A model generated the notes under the pieces. It had not been told where the DNA came from. It saw only the letters and a program-made list of their open reading frames with translations, and did not search any database. DNA of 64,000 bases from Podocnemis expansa (taxonomy: Eukaryota > Chordata > Testudines > Podocnemididae), in assembly GCA_007922195.1 (NCBI GenBank), contig ML681989.1, positions 49,994,180 through 50,058,179 of the forward strand, read 5' to 3'. Made by a program: the position numbers and the translations under genes. Shown here in pieces: positions 32,741 through 43,438 of this stretch (position 1 is its first letter; each line of letters opens with the position of its first letter).

Positions 32741-33543
32741 CCTTTTAGGTTACAGTGAGTAGGGTTATACTGTAAGTTAGGGTAATTGAGAATCCCCATT
32801 GTCCCCTAACCTGCCCCACTCCACAAAGTCAAGTGCCACCCAACACTTCACTAAAAACACCATGACAAACACTGTGACAAGCATTATGTATATACCCCAC
32901 CACTCACCCCACTCCCATACCTGTTTTAATAAAGATTACCCCGTACCCACCCCCCGTGCAGTGATTGCCCCCCCCAAGGTCCTCAAATTTCTGAACCTGC
33001 TGGCAGGGTCACAAATGAACTCATAAATATTCATGAGCCAATCCAGAACTCAAGTACTTTTTCAGAAAATTCCATGGCACACTTGCTTAGGCCTGATGGC
33101 ACATCCATGTGCATGGCACACCAGTTGGGAACCACTGGACAAGCAGCTGAATATGGGAGAGTTACACAGAAGAAGTAGAGCCAGGTGAGAACAGGCCTCA
33201 GATGGAAGAGATGGGGGCCAGCCATGAGGCAGGGTTGTTTAACTTGCTAGGAAGCTAGCTACAGCATTAGTTAGCAGTTTGCTACAAAATGCAGAATTTA
33301 GTTAAAAGCATTAACCATCACAGCTTCCCAAAATGGGTTATTTTGCTACCGGGTGCTCTTTAATGAGAGCTTTAATTTTCTTGGTTATATTAAAGGAATT
33401 TACTTATTTTAATATCGCCATGGCCTGCAAATGAGATCATGCGGTCCTGAAATGGGTCTCATCTCTTTTTTGGTCACCCTATTTCCTTTTTCCTTGTAAC
33501 AACCTTTTATGTACTTGAAAACCAGTATCACATCCCCCTGCAC

Positions 33544-34049
33544 CAATGTTCCATGTAAGCTGCGTGGCCGCATGGCTGCGCAGCCCACCACAGCTCTCCA
33601 GTGGTGGGAAGGCTGCCGGCCATGCAGGGCCGGCAGCCAGGATCCCGGCTGAGAGCTCCTCTGGATCTGGGAGTTATTAAAACTCCCACCCAGAGAACCT
33701 CTAACAGAGCATGCCCAGAATGTCTGAGCATGCTCCGTTAGTGCATCTCCAGCTGGAGGAGCTGTGGCTCAGCTGCACTTCTCCAGCAGCTGGGTAAGAT
33801 TGCTGGGGAGGGGGCCAGGCTGGCTGGGGGGAATGAGTGGGGGTACAGGCTAGGGTGGGAGGAGGGGAGTTGGCTGGCTTGGGAGGGGCTTACGGGGGAA
33901 GTGGGGAGGTGGCGGCAGGATTGGGCCAGCGCAGAGGGGCAGCAGGATTAGGCCCACGGGGCAGCAGAATCGGGCCTGTGGGGGGGGGCAACCTGCGCAG
34001 TGAACAACATGAGTTGCTCAGCTGCCTCAGGGCCTTAGGGGGAACATTG
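33544..34049. mobile_element. hAT-like non-autonomous element inside CR1
   Basis: The ends CAATGTTCC and GGAACATTG are inverted repeats. Flanks CCCTGCAC (33536-33543) and CCCCGCAC (34050-34057) match at 7 of 8. The interior includes GAGCATGCCCAGAATGTCTG, shared with 1-299. CR1 sequence continues on both sides. Confidence 0.85.
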
Positions 34050-34560
34050 CCCCGCACTGCCTTTTCTTTGCTACACTAAACAAACCCAATTTTTTAAATC
34101 TTCCCTTATAGGTCATATTTCCTAGACCTTTAATCATTTTTATTTCTCTTCTCTGGACTTTCTCTAATTTTTCCATATCTTTCCTGAAATGTGGGGCCCA
34201 GAACCGGATACAATACTCCAGCTAAGGCCCTAATCAGCATGGAGTAGAGTGGAAAAAGTATGTCTTGTGTCTTGGTTATGACACTCCTGCTAATACATCT
34301 CACATTGGTGTTTGCTTTTTTTTCAACAGTGTTACACTGTTGACTGAAATTTATCTTCTGATGCATTCTTTTCTGCAGTATCCCTATCCTTCCTAGGAGG
34401 TCATTGCCCATTTTGTGTGTGTGCTACTGTTCCTTCCTAAGTGAAGTACCATACTTCTCATTTGTCCTTTTTGAATTTTATCCTGTTTACTTCAGACCAT
34501 TTTGCCAATTTGTCCAGATCATTTTGAATTTTAATCCTATCCTCCAAATGTCACTTAATC

Positions 34561-37132
34561 ATGGTGGGCCTCAAGCACTGGCACACCTTGGTTCTGCCTG
34601 TTCTCTGCCTATATTAAATAATAATTTACTCTCCTGAGAGCTGTGGTACCTGAGTCTAATACCAGTGCTTAAACTTCCCATGATGGTGTTGGTGATCTGT
34701 GGTATACAGGAGGTAAGACTGATTTATCTGGGGGTCCGTTCTGGCCTTAAGGTCTACAACTCTCTCACAATGACACCTGCAGTTCTGAATAGCTGGATTT
34801 CAATGCACATTAAGACTGAGTACATTTGCTAAAATAATGTTTAAGATTCTGGCTAAATGCAAAGAAATTCTGAGTTAATGTAAGCATGGACCCTGATATT
34901 ATGGTAAACCTTCCTGACTCATATACAATCCCAGTGGAGCTGGTTAGCAAAAGGATCTGAGTTCTTGCTCCCACTCCCTTTCCTCAGAGGCTGACCTGAC
35001 TGCGAGGAACCTTCTCACACTCTGCTGTGCCACAGGCCATCATTACCCAAACAAGGCTGGGCCCAGGATTCCTGGATGCAGGGCCATCCATGGTGGTGAT
35101 GGGGGAAGAGTATGAGTGGGGCAACTACCCTGAGCCCTCCAGTTTGGCAGGCCCCTTCCTGCCCCCCCCCACATGCTTTCAGTGCAAGCTGGTCCAGGAG
35201 TGGGGCAAGACCAGGAGCATGGGCCCTGGCATCTGGCCTAGGGCAGCCTCATCCCCCCAGTGTCTCCTGATTGGCCCTGGGCCTCACTCACAGCCATGCC
35301 TGGGGCTCAACTACCAACTTTGTCATGGTCACTTAGGGCAGGGGCTGGGGTCCTCACTCCAGGGTGCTGTCTCTACACTGAGCACTCCCCTGACCCACTG
35401 ATTTATGCCTCTAATTTATTAAACACCAGACAACTAAAAACAATAAAGAAAAGATAAGAGCAATTACAGGCAAACACCCAGCACCACCCCGTAGGCAAAG
35501 GGGCACCACACACGGCATCAGTAGGGTGTAAGGGATATTCACAGTCCCTTTCTCACAGGTCTCAGGCCTCTTGCCCAGGCCCTGGATGCACTGTGGTGAT
35601 GCCACAGGTCAGACACTTGCTTTGGTGGTGGCAACATACCCCCAAGCTCTAGACAGTTGAGCCATTCTCCCCAGCATCGAACCCATCAGGGTCATGATAC
35701 CACGCCCAGTCTGGTCTGTAAGGCCTCTTGGCTGGTGGCATCTCTCTGCATCACGGCCTGCCCAGGGTCCCCCTCACTCTCTCTAGCTGCTCAGCCCCAC
35801 TCTGCCTCAGCACAACTGTGACTTGGCACTGCTCAGCTCTCAAGGATGCTCCTTGCAGCCTCTGATATTGCTGCTGTGGCCCTGCTCAGCTCAGTTCAGC
35901 TGAGATCCCTGGACTGGGCTTCTTCTCTGGCCCCCCAGTTGCTGGCTGCTTTGTCCTTAACTCAGCCCCACTCTCTACTTAGGCAGCTCCAGCTCAAATG
36001 GACTGGAGAACAGGATCACCCTTCTGGCACCCTCATCGGCCTGCTCACCCTGTCAATCAGGCTGACCTGGTGTGTTGGCCTCTCCCTATTGACCCTAGGG
36101 ACTATTTCAGGGTCCTCCTTCTTCGTCAGGCCTTCCCCTGTCCTTTAGTATTGAGAGATGCCAACCAAAAATAACCACTAAGTCTCAGTAAGTGGCCAGC
36201 AGTCCGCTTACATTAAAGCTCCCACTCCATGGTTAACTCAGCAAACCGAATGCTGTTCCACAGCAAAAACTGATGCATACAAATGATAGCTGCATTGAAA
36301 AATGCTTGTCAAAGGAAAACAATTCTACCCAAACCATGTTTGGCAATAGCTTTCCAACACAGCTGTAGCATAAATTCCCTGTTCAGTTTGGAAAGGGATT
36401 TTCCAACATATTAGCTCAAACCATGCTATAAACTACCTTTCTGTGTGGCCTTTGAGCACAGTTTGTGGCCATGTCAGGTGTGAAAGCAAATCTTGTTTAA
36501 AAATGGCTTCAAATGTGGCTAAAAGAGTGGAAAAACTCCTCTCTGCCTCAGAAACACTTTGTGCCAGCAGGCACTGCCCTTGCCAGATGCAAAGTCAGCC
36601 TAGCTAATCCCCCCAGGAAGCCACACTCTTGGGAGCATGCCAGGAAAGGAAGAGGCACAGTAGTGGTGTTCCTACACCAGTTCATAATAGCTGTCAGAAT
36701 AGTTCACAGGGACTCTTACTGTGAGGCCAACCCCTCTCCCTAGACTTCCAAGCCTGAGCTCCAACCCGAATCACAAATTCAAAGTGCTGGCTACAAAGAT
36801 GCCAGCCAATTATTTTTAGAACACAAGTATGAGGGGGGAGTCCTGCTAACATGGGCTTATCAGCTGAGACTGGGAGGCTCACTGCAAAATACTGTGTAGC
36901 CATAACTTTAGTGGCCTCCAGCGGTGCTGGGAGCAGAGTGGCACATGGAAGAATTCCTCATATACCAGATACAGGTGTAAGTTATGCAAGAGGTATGTTC
37001 TGGTGGCACCATAGTCTTCAGCTTGGTGGTACTGGGCTGCATGTATTTCAATAGCTTGGGTTAATTTTTGGAACTAATGTAGAATGGGACCCGTAAGTCA
37101 TTTTTGCATTTATAGGTTCCAGGTAGAATCAC
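34561..37132. other. No gene recognised
   Basis: Mixed DNA. The 124-codon frame at 35027-35401 shows no domain or clear coding signal. No repeat family recognised. Confidence 0.45.
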
Positions 37133-37641
37133 AGGGTATTTCCACATGTATCTTTTAAATCAAAATAACAGTGGTTATTTTGATTTAAAAAAGATTAGGT
37201 CCACATGACGTTTTCTTGTTTCGAAACGACGAGCTCCGTCATTTTGAAACAAGAGACGTTATTTCGAAATAGCTTAAACCTCCTTTAATTCGAATCGTCT
37301 GTTGTTTCAAAATGGTTATTTCAAAATAACACCGTTTGGACGTGTTATTTCAAAATAACTGTTATTTCAAATTAACACTTTTGCCCTTTTCCTTCCCAGG
37401 GTGCCTTCCTTTTTCTATATATTGGGTGGGGGCATGGTGCAGGGAGGGGGCCATCTTGCCACACCTCCCATGGTGCCCCTCTCCTGACTCAAAATAGCAA
37501 GTCCTGTGTCTGGACTTGCTATTTCAATTTGAGGTTTCTGCTTATTTCGATTTAAGGTAATTCGAATTAAGGATTTTATTTTGAATTAACTTATTTTGAT
37601 TTAACTTAAATCAAAATAAGCATGTGCGTGTGGACATAGCC
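37133..37641. mobile_element. Palindromic-core element, TTCGAA family (copy 2)
   Basis: The ends GGGTATTTCCACATG and GCGTGTGGACATAGCC are inverted. The interior has many TTATTTCGAAATAA and decayed TTATTTCAAAATAA words and a GC-rich centre (37395-37490) with CTTCCCAGGGTGCC, half of the hairpin seen in copies at 19 and 59.7 kb. Confidence 0.75.
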
Positions 37642-38464
37642 TAAGAACTGGACATCTAGGCACTTTTGAAATATAACTAGGGACTTACCTGCATCTTTAA
37701 TCACCTAAATGCCTTAAAAATATTCCCTTTCTCCCATCCTTTGTCTGGCTTGTCTAGTTAGATTCTAAGCTCTTCAGGGCTACTTGTCTCTCACTATGCT
37801 CTCTATCTATCTCACCTAGCACAGTGAGTTCCATTTCTTGGCAAAGACTAAGCTCCATTATAATACAGGCAATAATAAAGAACTCAGATATTTTAACTAA
37901 GGTAGAGTGCATAAGTCACTTTCCTCAATTTTTTTTCACCAGAAGAGTCAAATATCATGTAAGTTCAATGTCCACTCAGTGCAGCTGATAAACACTGCAG
38001 CATCTTCTAGATCCAAAAGGCAACCAAAATTCCCCAACGTGGCCCTTGACATAGAGTAATAGCTAGCACATAAACCATTTTGCCTACAAACCATGCTCGT
38101 TTAAAGAATCTCAAGGTGAATGTCCCAAGGCAGATGCACCCAAAATCACTAGTTCCTTTTGAAAATCATACTCATGGAGTTCTTCCTCTCAGATGGAGCT
38201 AGCTGCTTCTCAAGGTAAGGTTAGAAGAACCTGGAAAGGATTAACTGAGACAAGAGCCCTCCAGAGTGTTGCATTTCACTGAGTTGTCTTCAAAAAGAGG
38301 CTTGAGAGGGAGAAATGGAAACGGCAGAAAGTGGAGGGAAACTCACCTTAAAGAGTGGCCTTCCCTAAGGTTGGGAGTAGGCATGGGCCTAGCCTGGCAG
38401 CCCTTCAGCTGTGATAATGTTCGGACACCATGCAGTTTGGGCCCATTTCTAGTCGGGAGCAAGA
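37642..38464. other. No gene recognised
   Basis: AT-rich DNA without assignable features. Confidence 0.5.
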
Positions 38465-38555
38465 AACATAGATTTAAGGTCAGAAGGGACCATCATGATC
38501 ATCTAGGTCTAACCTCCTTGCACATTGCAGGCCACAGAACCTCATCCTTCCATTT
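38465..38555 (-). mobile_element. Old CR1 3' fragment
   Basis: GGTCAGAAGGGACCATCATG then ATCATCTAGGTCTAACCTCC is the reverse complement of a diverged CR1 3' end. It ends 28 bp before the next element. Confidence 0.75.
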
Positions 38556-38582
38556 CTGTAACACACCCGTAACTTCTGGCTG

Positions 38583-39025
38583 AGGCCACGTCTACACTGA
38601 CAGTGCCAAAGCTACTACTGTCAGATCCATCTTTCTGGATTGCCTTAGCAGTCAATTTAATATGTTAAGTAGATCTGGAAATCAACTTAGTAAAAACACC
38701 CCCTCAAGTGGTGCAGCGTAGTGAAGACACTTCACTGAAGGGGAGTTTAGGAAGTCAATGGGAGGTACGCAAACTACTCTGCGTAGCTTGTGTAACTCAG
38801 GTCAACTGCCGCCAAATTTTCGCAGCAGTGGAGACCAGACCTGAGTTACTGAAGTCCTCAAGTCATGATTCAAAGACTTCAAGGCACAGGACTAAAGGAC
38901 ATGGAGATAATAAAGATATGTCGAGTCAAGGACAATAAATCTGTGGATGTACCAAGTCAGCACACTCAGTGACTCATCATGGGGCTTGGGCTCTGGGATG
39001 AAAAATTGCTATGTAGACATTCAGG
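38583..39025. mobile_element. GTCTACACT-ended element, CTCAGATCTGAG family
   Basis: It begins GGCCACGTCTACACTGACAG and has an inverted ATGTAGACATTC near 39010. A 24-bp perfect palindrome at 39020-39043 (centre CTCAGATCTGAG) and a GTCAGCTGAC word at about 39080 lie at or beyond the right end. Exact right boundary uncertain. Confidence 0.5.
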
Positions 39026-39043
39026 CTCAGATCTGAGCCTGAA

Positions 39044-41204
39044 CAGCTACACAGCATTTGTCAGCCCTCCAGGCCCAAGTCAGCTGACAATGGCCAGCCA
39101 CTACCATTCTGTGGGTCTTTGATCCCTTGGAGTCTTGCCATTATTTGGAAAGCAGCCAAAGGGCATGAATTGTTAAGAAGTAAAAAAGTCCCCACAAAGG
39201 GCATTGCTGCCACAGTAGCAGATTGAGAAATAAAAGTAGGTCAGAAAGGGAGACTACTTTTCCAGTCTGAGAGATGCTTCCTACTATTTTGAGACTTAGA
39301 GTGGGTGAACTGTGATTATAGGATAGTAATGTTATAATATTTCTTAATAATGCTTTCTAAGGACATTTCTGGCTTCTTCTGATGAGATATGGCAGAAATG
39401 GCCTGGGGGCAAAGGAGGGCTAAATTCAGAGCAAATTTTCATGAGAGAAGCTCAGTTGACAGCAGGTGGAGAGCCTGGTGCGTTCCAATAGTGGTAAGTG
39501 CAATAGAATACCTAGAACACTTGCCTGACTCAGTGATCATTCAGCTCCCCTACAGCATTCTTCACACATCCAGCACCAGTAAGACAGTACTCTTGGCATA
39601 GTGAGCTGAGACAGATAAGAGGCTGTTAAGCTGCTAGCAGAGCCAGGAGTGGGGGGCGGGGGGGAGAGGGGGAATCTTGCTGGCTCAGGGTATACAGGGG
39701 GATTTTAAAATCTACAGGATAGAAAGTGAATAAGGCAGCTCAGAAGCAACATGTCTTAAGAGTTCTGCAAAGAAGAGACCATCTGAAGTTAATGCTCTGC
39801 TTTAGTGTGGGTCTGTGCTCCTCCTCAGTTATAACAGGTGAGTTCCCTAACTTGTGGGTCATAAGGGAGACCATCTTCCTCTCCCTGCCTGTTCAGTGTG
39901 GAATTAAGTGGCCTTTGAGCATGTGGCCAAATGTTGATCTTCCCTCTAGCTCATGAATCACAATTAGAGTTGGGTTCCTTCTTATAGCCTGGACTTAGGC
40001 ACCTGCCTTTGAGAGAGAGGCAAGGTTTAGCACACACCCCTTTCATTGAATTCTCCCACTGGCTAGCCTAGGTGACTCCTGGCATGCTGCCTTTTTGGAT
40101 CCCATGCTAAGGCACCTATCTCTTCCCATTTATCATATAGGGACCTACATGCCTAACTCAGCTTTCAGAATCACCGTGTCATTCCTGTGATTGTCTAGTG
40201 CCTTAGCATTAGTCAGTTCACCATTGCAGCACCAAAGACCTTTGGTGGATCCAGCTCTAGGCAATTTGAAGGTGTTTTTCTCCCACCAACTGATTAACTA
40301 CAAATTAAAATGTGATTTCGATAACATTGGTTCTGATGTAATAAGCTATTGGTTTGTGTCTCCTGGAAGAGATGGTGAATAGCTAGGGAATGTAATCCTC
40401 TTGGACCCAAGACTGCTAGCTTGTTCAAATTTGTCTGAAGCACCATCCACAGGGGTCCAAACAGCATCACAATAATGTGTTATTTAATGTCTCAGGCTCT
40501 TCTATGCATATGCTTTTTTGCTCTCTCTTCACCCTGTTATTTTCTTTCACTAAATTGCAGTGGGCTGTTTCCCAGCACCTTTCCTCCAGCTGAGAGGGTG
40601 GGAGATTGAATATGTCATCAGCTATTCAGTATAGTCTGTCTCTATTGGCATGAGGCCTAGGGATCCCAGAATGACCTTAGAATCAAATATCTCTGCCACT
40701 TCACTGAACTTCCCTGTCTGATAAACACCACTGCCAAAATACATGCTCCAAAAGAAGGCAAATTATGTAGGTGTAGGTCAGAGGGCATAGAGAGGAAAGG
40801 CACTGGTCAAGGAGAAATTCACCTGTCCCTCCCTAATTGTTTAAGAATCTTGCCCAATGGCTATGGTAGACTAGTATAGTGGTATTTCTTATAATTTACA
40901 GGTATGTGATAATCTTGGTGAAATAACTCACTTGCTTAAAATACTTTAAATGTATTAGGCAAGAGTTCCATTAAATGCACCTTGAAGACAAAGCCGGAAA
41001 ATACTTTGAAAAGGACACTGTCAGACCATTTAACTCAGAAACAGAACACACTTGTAAAGTGACTCTCAGTCAAAAGTGGACTTTTTACCCAAACTTCTTT
41101 TAAAATTAAATCACTGCTGCTGCTAAGTCATTCCGTTCTTCTTTGATCATACTGCAGATCTGATACAAAACCAAAAACACCTGGCTTCCAAGCATGCCTG
41201 CTGG
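39044..41204. other. No gene recognised
   Basis: AT-rich, apparently single-copy DNA; short frames only. Confidence 0.5.
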
Positions 41205-41528
41205 CAGTGCTAGATTTAGGTACAAGCCAAGTAAGTCATGGCTTCGGGCCTCACATTATGATGGTCCTCTAAATATGTCAGGAATAACTAAGATTTATCT
41301 TCATTGAAATTGATAATGTAAATAAGGCATTTTGCAAGATATATGTTTTATTTAGTCTTTTTCATTGCATCTTTGCCTGTGTATATATGCAAATACAATG
41401 GTTTAGCATTTATTTTTTCATTACCCTTTCTGTTATAATGTAATACATTTTTTCTCTTAATTTTTTATGGTCAGGGCCTCTGAATCTTGATATAGCTTAG
41501 GGCCTCAGCATGTCTTAATCCAGCCCTG
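41205..41528. mobile_element. hAT-like MITE
   Basis: The ends CAGTGCTAGATTTA and TTAATCCAGCCCTG are inverted with a few mismatches. Flanks CCTGCTGG (41197-41204) and CCTGCTGT (41529-41536) match at 7 of 8. The interior is AT-rich. Confidence 0.75.
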
Positions 41529-41750
41529 CCTGCTGTGCTTTCTGTGAGTACACTGTGGTCGTAAGGCCCTGTCTAAACAGGGAGCTAATCATTCAGTACC
41601 ACTGTGCATAGCTATGTAACTGTGAGACGCTGTGCTTTGGTTTTTTGTTATCCCAGAGTTGCTGACTGCAGTCATCATTGCATCTCCCACCAATGGACCT
41701 GGTGAGGGATTCTATCCAGATACAAGATGATGACTATTTATATAACTGTA

Positions 41751-42184
41751 GGCTATGTCTACACACACAGTTTTATTTCGAAATAAGTCCTTTTGAAATG
41801 ACTTATTTCAAAATAAAACCCTTATTTCGAAAGGGCTCATTTCGAAATAAGGAAAACCCCGCAATCGAAATGGCCGTTATTTAGAAAGGGATATTCCGAA
41901 ATAACGCCAATTGGCCCATTGTTTCGAAAAGTTGTTTCGAAACAACAGATCTACACGGTGTTGTTTCAAAAGAACGGGTCTAAACGGTGTTATTTCGAAA
42001 TATCCCTTCCGAAATAATGGCCGTTTCAAAAACATCAAGGTTTTACTGTTTCAGAACGATGATTCTTATTTGGAAAGGACGGGATCCATCCTTTCGAAAT
42101 AAGAAAACGTCGTGTAGACCTAATTTCTTTTATTTCGAAATAATGAGTGTTATTTCGAAATAAAAGTGCCGTGTAGACATAGCC
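41751..42184. mobile_element. Palindromic-core element, TTCGAA family (copy 3, best preserved)
   Basis: The ends GGCTATGTCTACAC and GTGTAGACATAGCC are perfect 14-bp inverted repeats, and similarity continues through TTTTATTTCGAAATAA on both sides. Most TTCGAA words keep their CpG, which suggests the youngest copy in the window. It is 434 bp long with no coding capacity. Confidence 0.85.
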
Positions 42185-42550
42185 ATAGTTTCTAGTTGCA
42201 GACCAGGGCCCCAGTGTCCTATGGCAAGTTCTTGGTTCTGCACCCTTAAATATATGCTAGCTCTGCTTCTCAGGCAAGCCTTGTTCCAGGAGGCTATTTG
42301 AAATGGAGGCCCTTACAACATGAGGGGATACTCTCTGCTTTTACTCTAGGGAAGCTTTAAAAGTGATTTATTCTTCGTGAGTTGTTCTCCTTATTCTAAA
42401 ATAAAAGTCAATAATTTGCATGCTTATCAATCCAACAACCTGGAGATTTTAGGCAAATTATTCACTGCTCATATCTGCGTGTTCAAATATGTGCTGTCTG
42501 ATTTGTATAAATTCAGGGGTACTTGCCCGCTTACTCCCTTGGTCACCATA

Positions 42551-42656
42551 AACCTCTGCTTAACATGGAGAAGGTCCTGGGTTCAATTCCCAGGGGGTTG
42601 GACTTGATGATCTCATGAGGTCCCTTCCAGCCCTATGATTTGATTGATTGATTGAT
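42551..42656 (+). mobile_element. tRNA-derived SINE with CR1-like tail
   Basis: CTCTGCTTAACATGGAGAAG followed by the B-box-like GGGTTCAATTCCC, then GGTTGGACTTGATGATCTCA and CCCTATGATT, ending in (TGAT)n. The tRNA 5' half is missing or eroded. Confidence 0.85.
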
Positions 42657-43190
42657 AAAGGCCTCCCTTCATCCACCCTACTTTCTCCTTCTCTGCATGT
42701 GAATTCCACCTATATCTCTCTCTTTTTGTTTCCTTTTAAGCCTTCTCCCTCTGGCTGGCTCCCCCCTATATGTCTCAGGTTTCCCTAGGTCTCTCCCCAA
42801 TCTACTCCTCAGAATCAAGGAGCACATTTCTTAAGATACTGCAGAACTCCAGAGGTGTGCTAAATTCTTGGCCTGAAGGACTTGCTTGCATCCTTTCAAT
42901 TGTGAGTTCAAGATAAATTCTCAATGACCAGGTAACCTAAGTGACACTAATAGATCAGTCCTACATGCTGACTTGAAGAGATAGGAAATTGTTTTCTAAA
43001 AAGTCTGTAACAGTGTTTTGTATTGTTTTCTAATGGGAGTTTTGTGTGGCTACACATATAAAGAAAAATTGTTGGTGGTGGTGGTGGCAGTTTGGTGTTA
43101 GTGTTGCTTAATCCAACACAGAGCTAGACAAAAGACAGCAGCTGATGTTCAGCTGGGTGAGAAACCCTGCTGGGGAATTTGTGACATCAT
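42657..43190. other. No gene recognised
   Basis: AT-rich DNA. A GGTGGTGGTGGTGG run lies at 43073-43087. Confidence 0.5.
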
Positions 43191-43240
43191 TGATATCAAA
43201 TAACAGTGATATAAATAGGCCACTGACGGGCTGGCTTGAC
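43191..43240 (+). promoter_or_regulatory. Candidate TATA promoter
   Basis: ATATAAATA at 43209-43217 lies 18 bp downstream of a CRE-like GTGACATCAT (43191-43200). Spacing to a possible start site near 43240 and to a strong downstream donor fits a pol II core promoter. This is inference from motifs only. Confidence 0.25.
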
Positions 43241-43432
43241 AGTTGCTAGGTCTCCACCCTCTTTCCCTTGCATGAACTTGTAGTTCCCGTTAAAACTTCA
43301 GGCCTATTTAAGAGCTAGCTGGAAAATAACAGATGTTCTGCTAATGACACTGAAAACCCTTGATTCACAGAGGTTCAAACCTTCCAATACCTCCTGGATG
43401 GAAGAACAAGCAAGTAACAGGAAGAATTTGAA
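43240..43432 (+). other. Candidate first exon (non-coding or 5' UTR)
   Basis: A segment of about 190 bp between the TATA-like box and a canonical donor GTAAGT at 43433-43438. It has no long frame; the first ATG gives only a four-codon frame. If real, it would be an untranslated first exon of a gene lying to the right. Confidence 0.2.
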
Positions 43433-43438
43433 GTAAGT

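Larger units (their letters stand above)
31029..33137. mobile_element. CAGTGGTTCCCAACC-ended segment
   Basis: It starts CAGTGGTTCCCAACC and ends CCAGTTGGGAACCACTG, forming inverted termini. No matching 8-bp flank was found, and the left terminus is also part of the duplicated block, so the true boundaries are uncertain. CACACCTTGACAC and GGCACACCA phrases near both ends suggest a single family. Confidence 0.5.
30770..33481. mobile_element. Probable TAGGGTGACCA-type hAT element, 2.7 kb, inside CR1
   Basis: The start TAGGCCAGGTGACCAACTGT and end TGGTCACCCTA resemble the TAGGGTGACCA termini of a common turtle hAT family, and CR1 sequence resumes immediately after 33481. A clear duplication is not visible. 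The interior holds the second copy of the duplicated block, a CAGTGGTTCCCAACC-ended segment, an LTR-like stretch and a pyrimidine-rich repeat. No transposase frame is present. Confidence 0.5.
30290..34560 (-). mobile_element. Old CR1-type LINE 3' region, split by nested insertions
   Basis: CR1-related pieces in continuous order lie at 30290-30377, 30555-30769, 33482-33543 and 34050-34560. Plus-strand landmarks include GAATCATAGATGTGTGGGAC, GTAACAACCTTTTATGTACT, CTAAACAAACCCAATTTTTT and AACAGTGTTACACTGTTGAC. The minus-strand frame at 34130-34411 is a decayed ORF2 C-terminus. Three separate insertions interrupt it. Confidence 0.8.
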
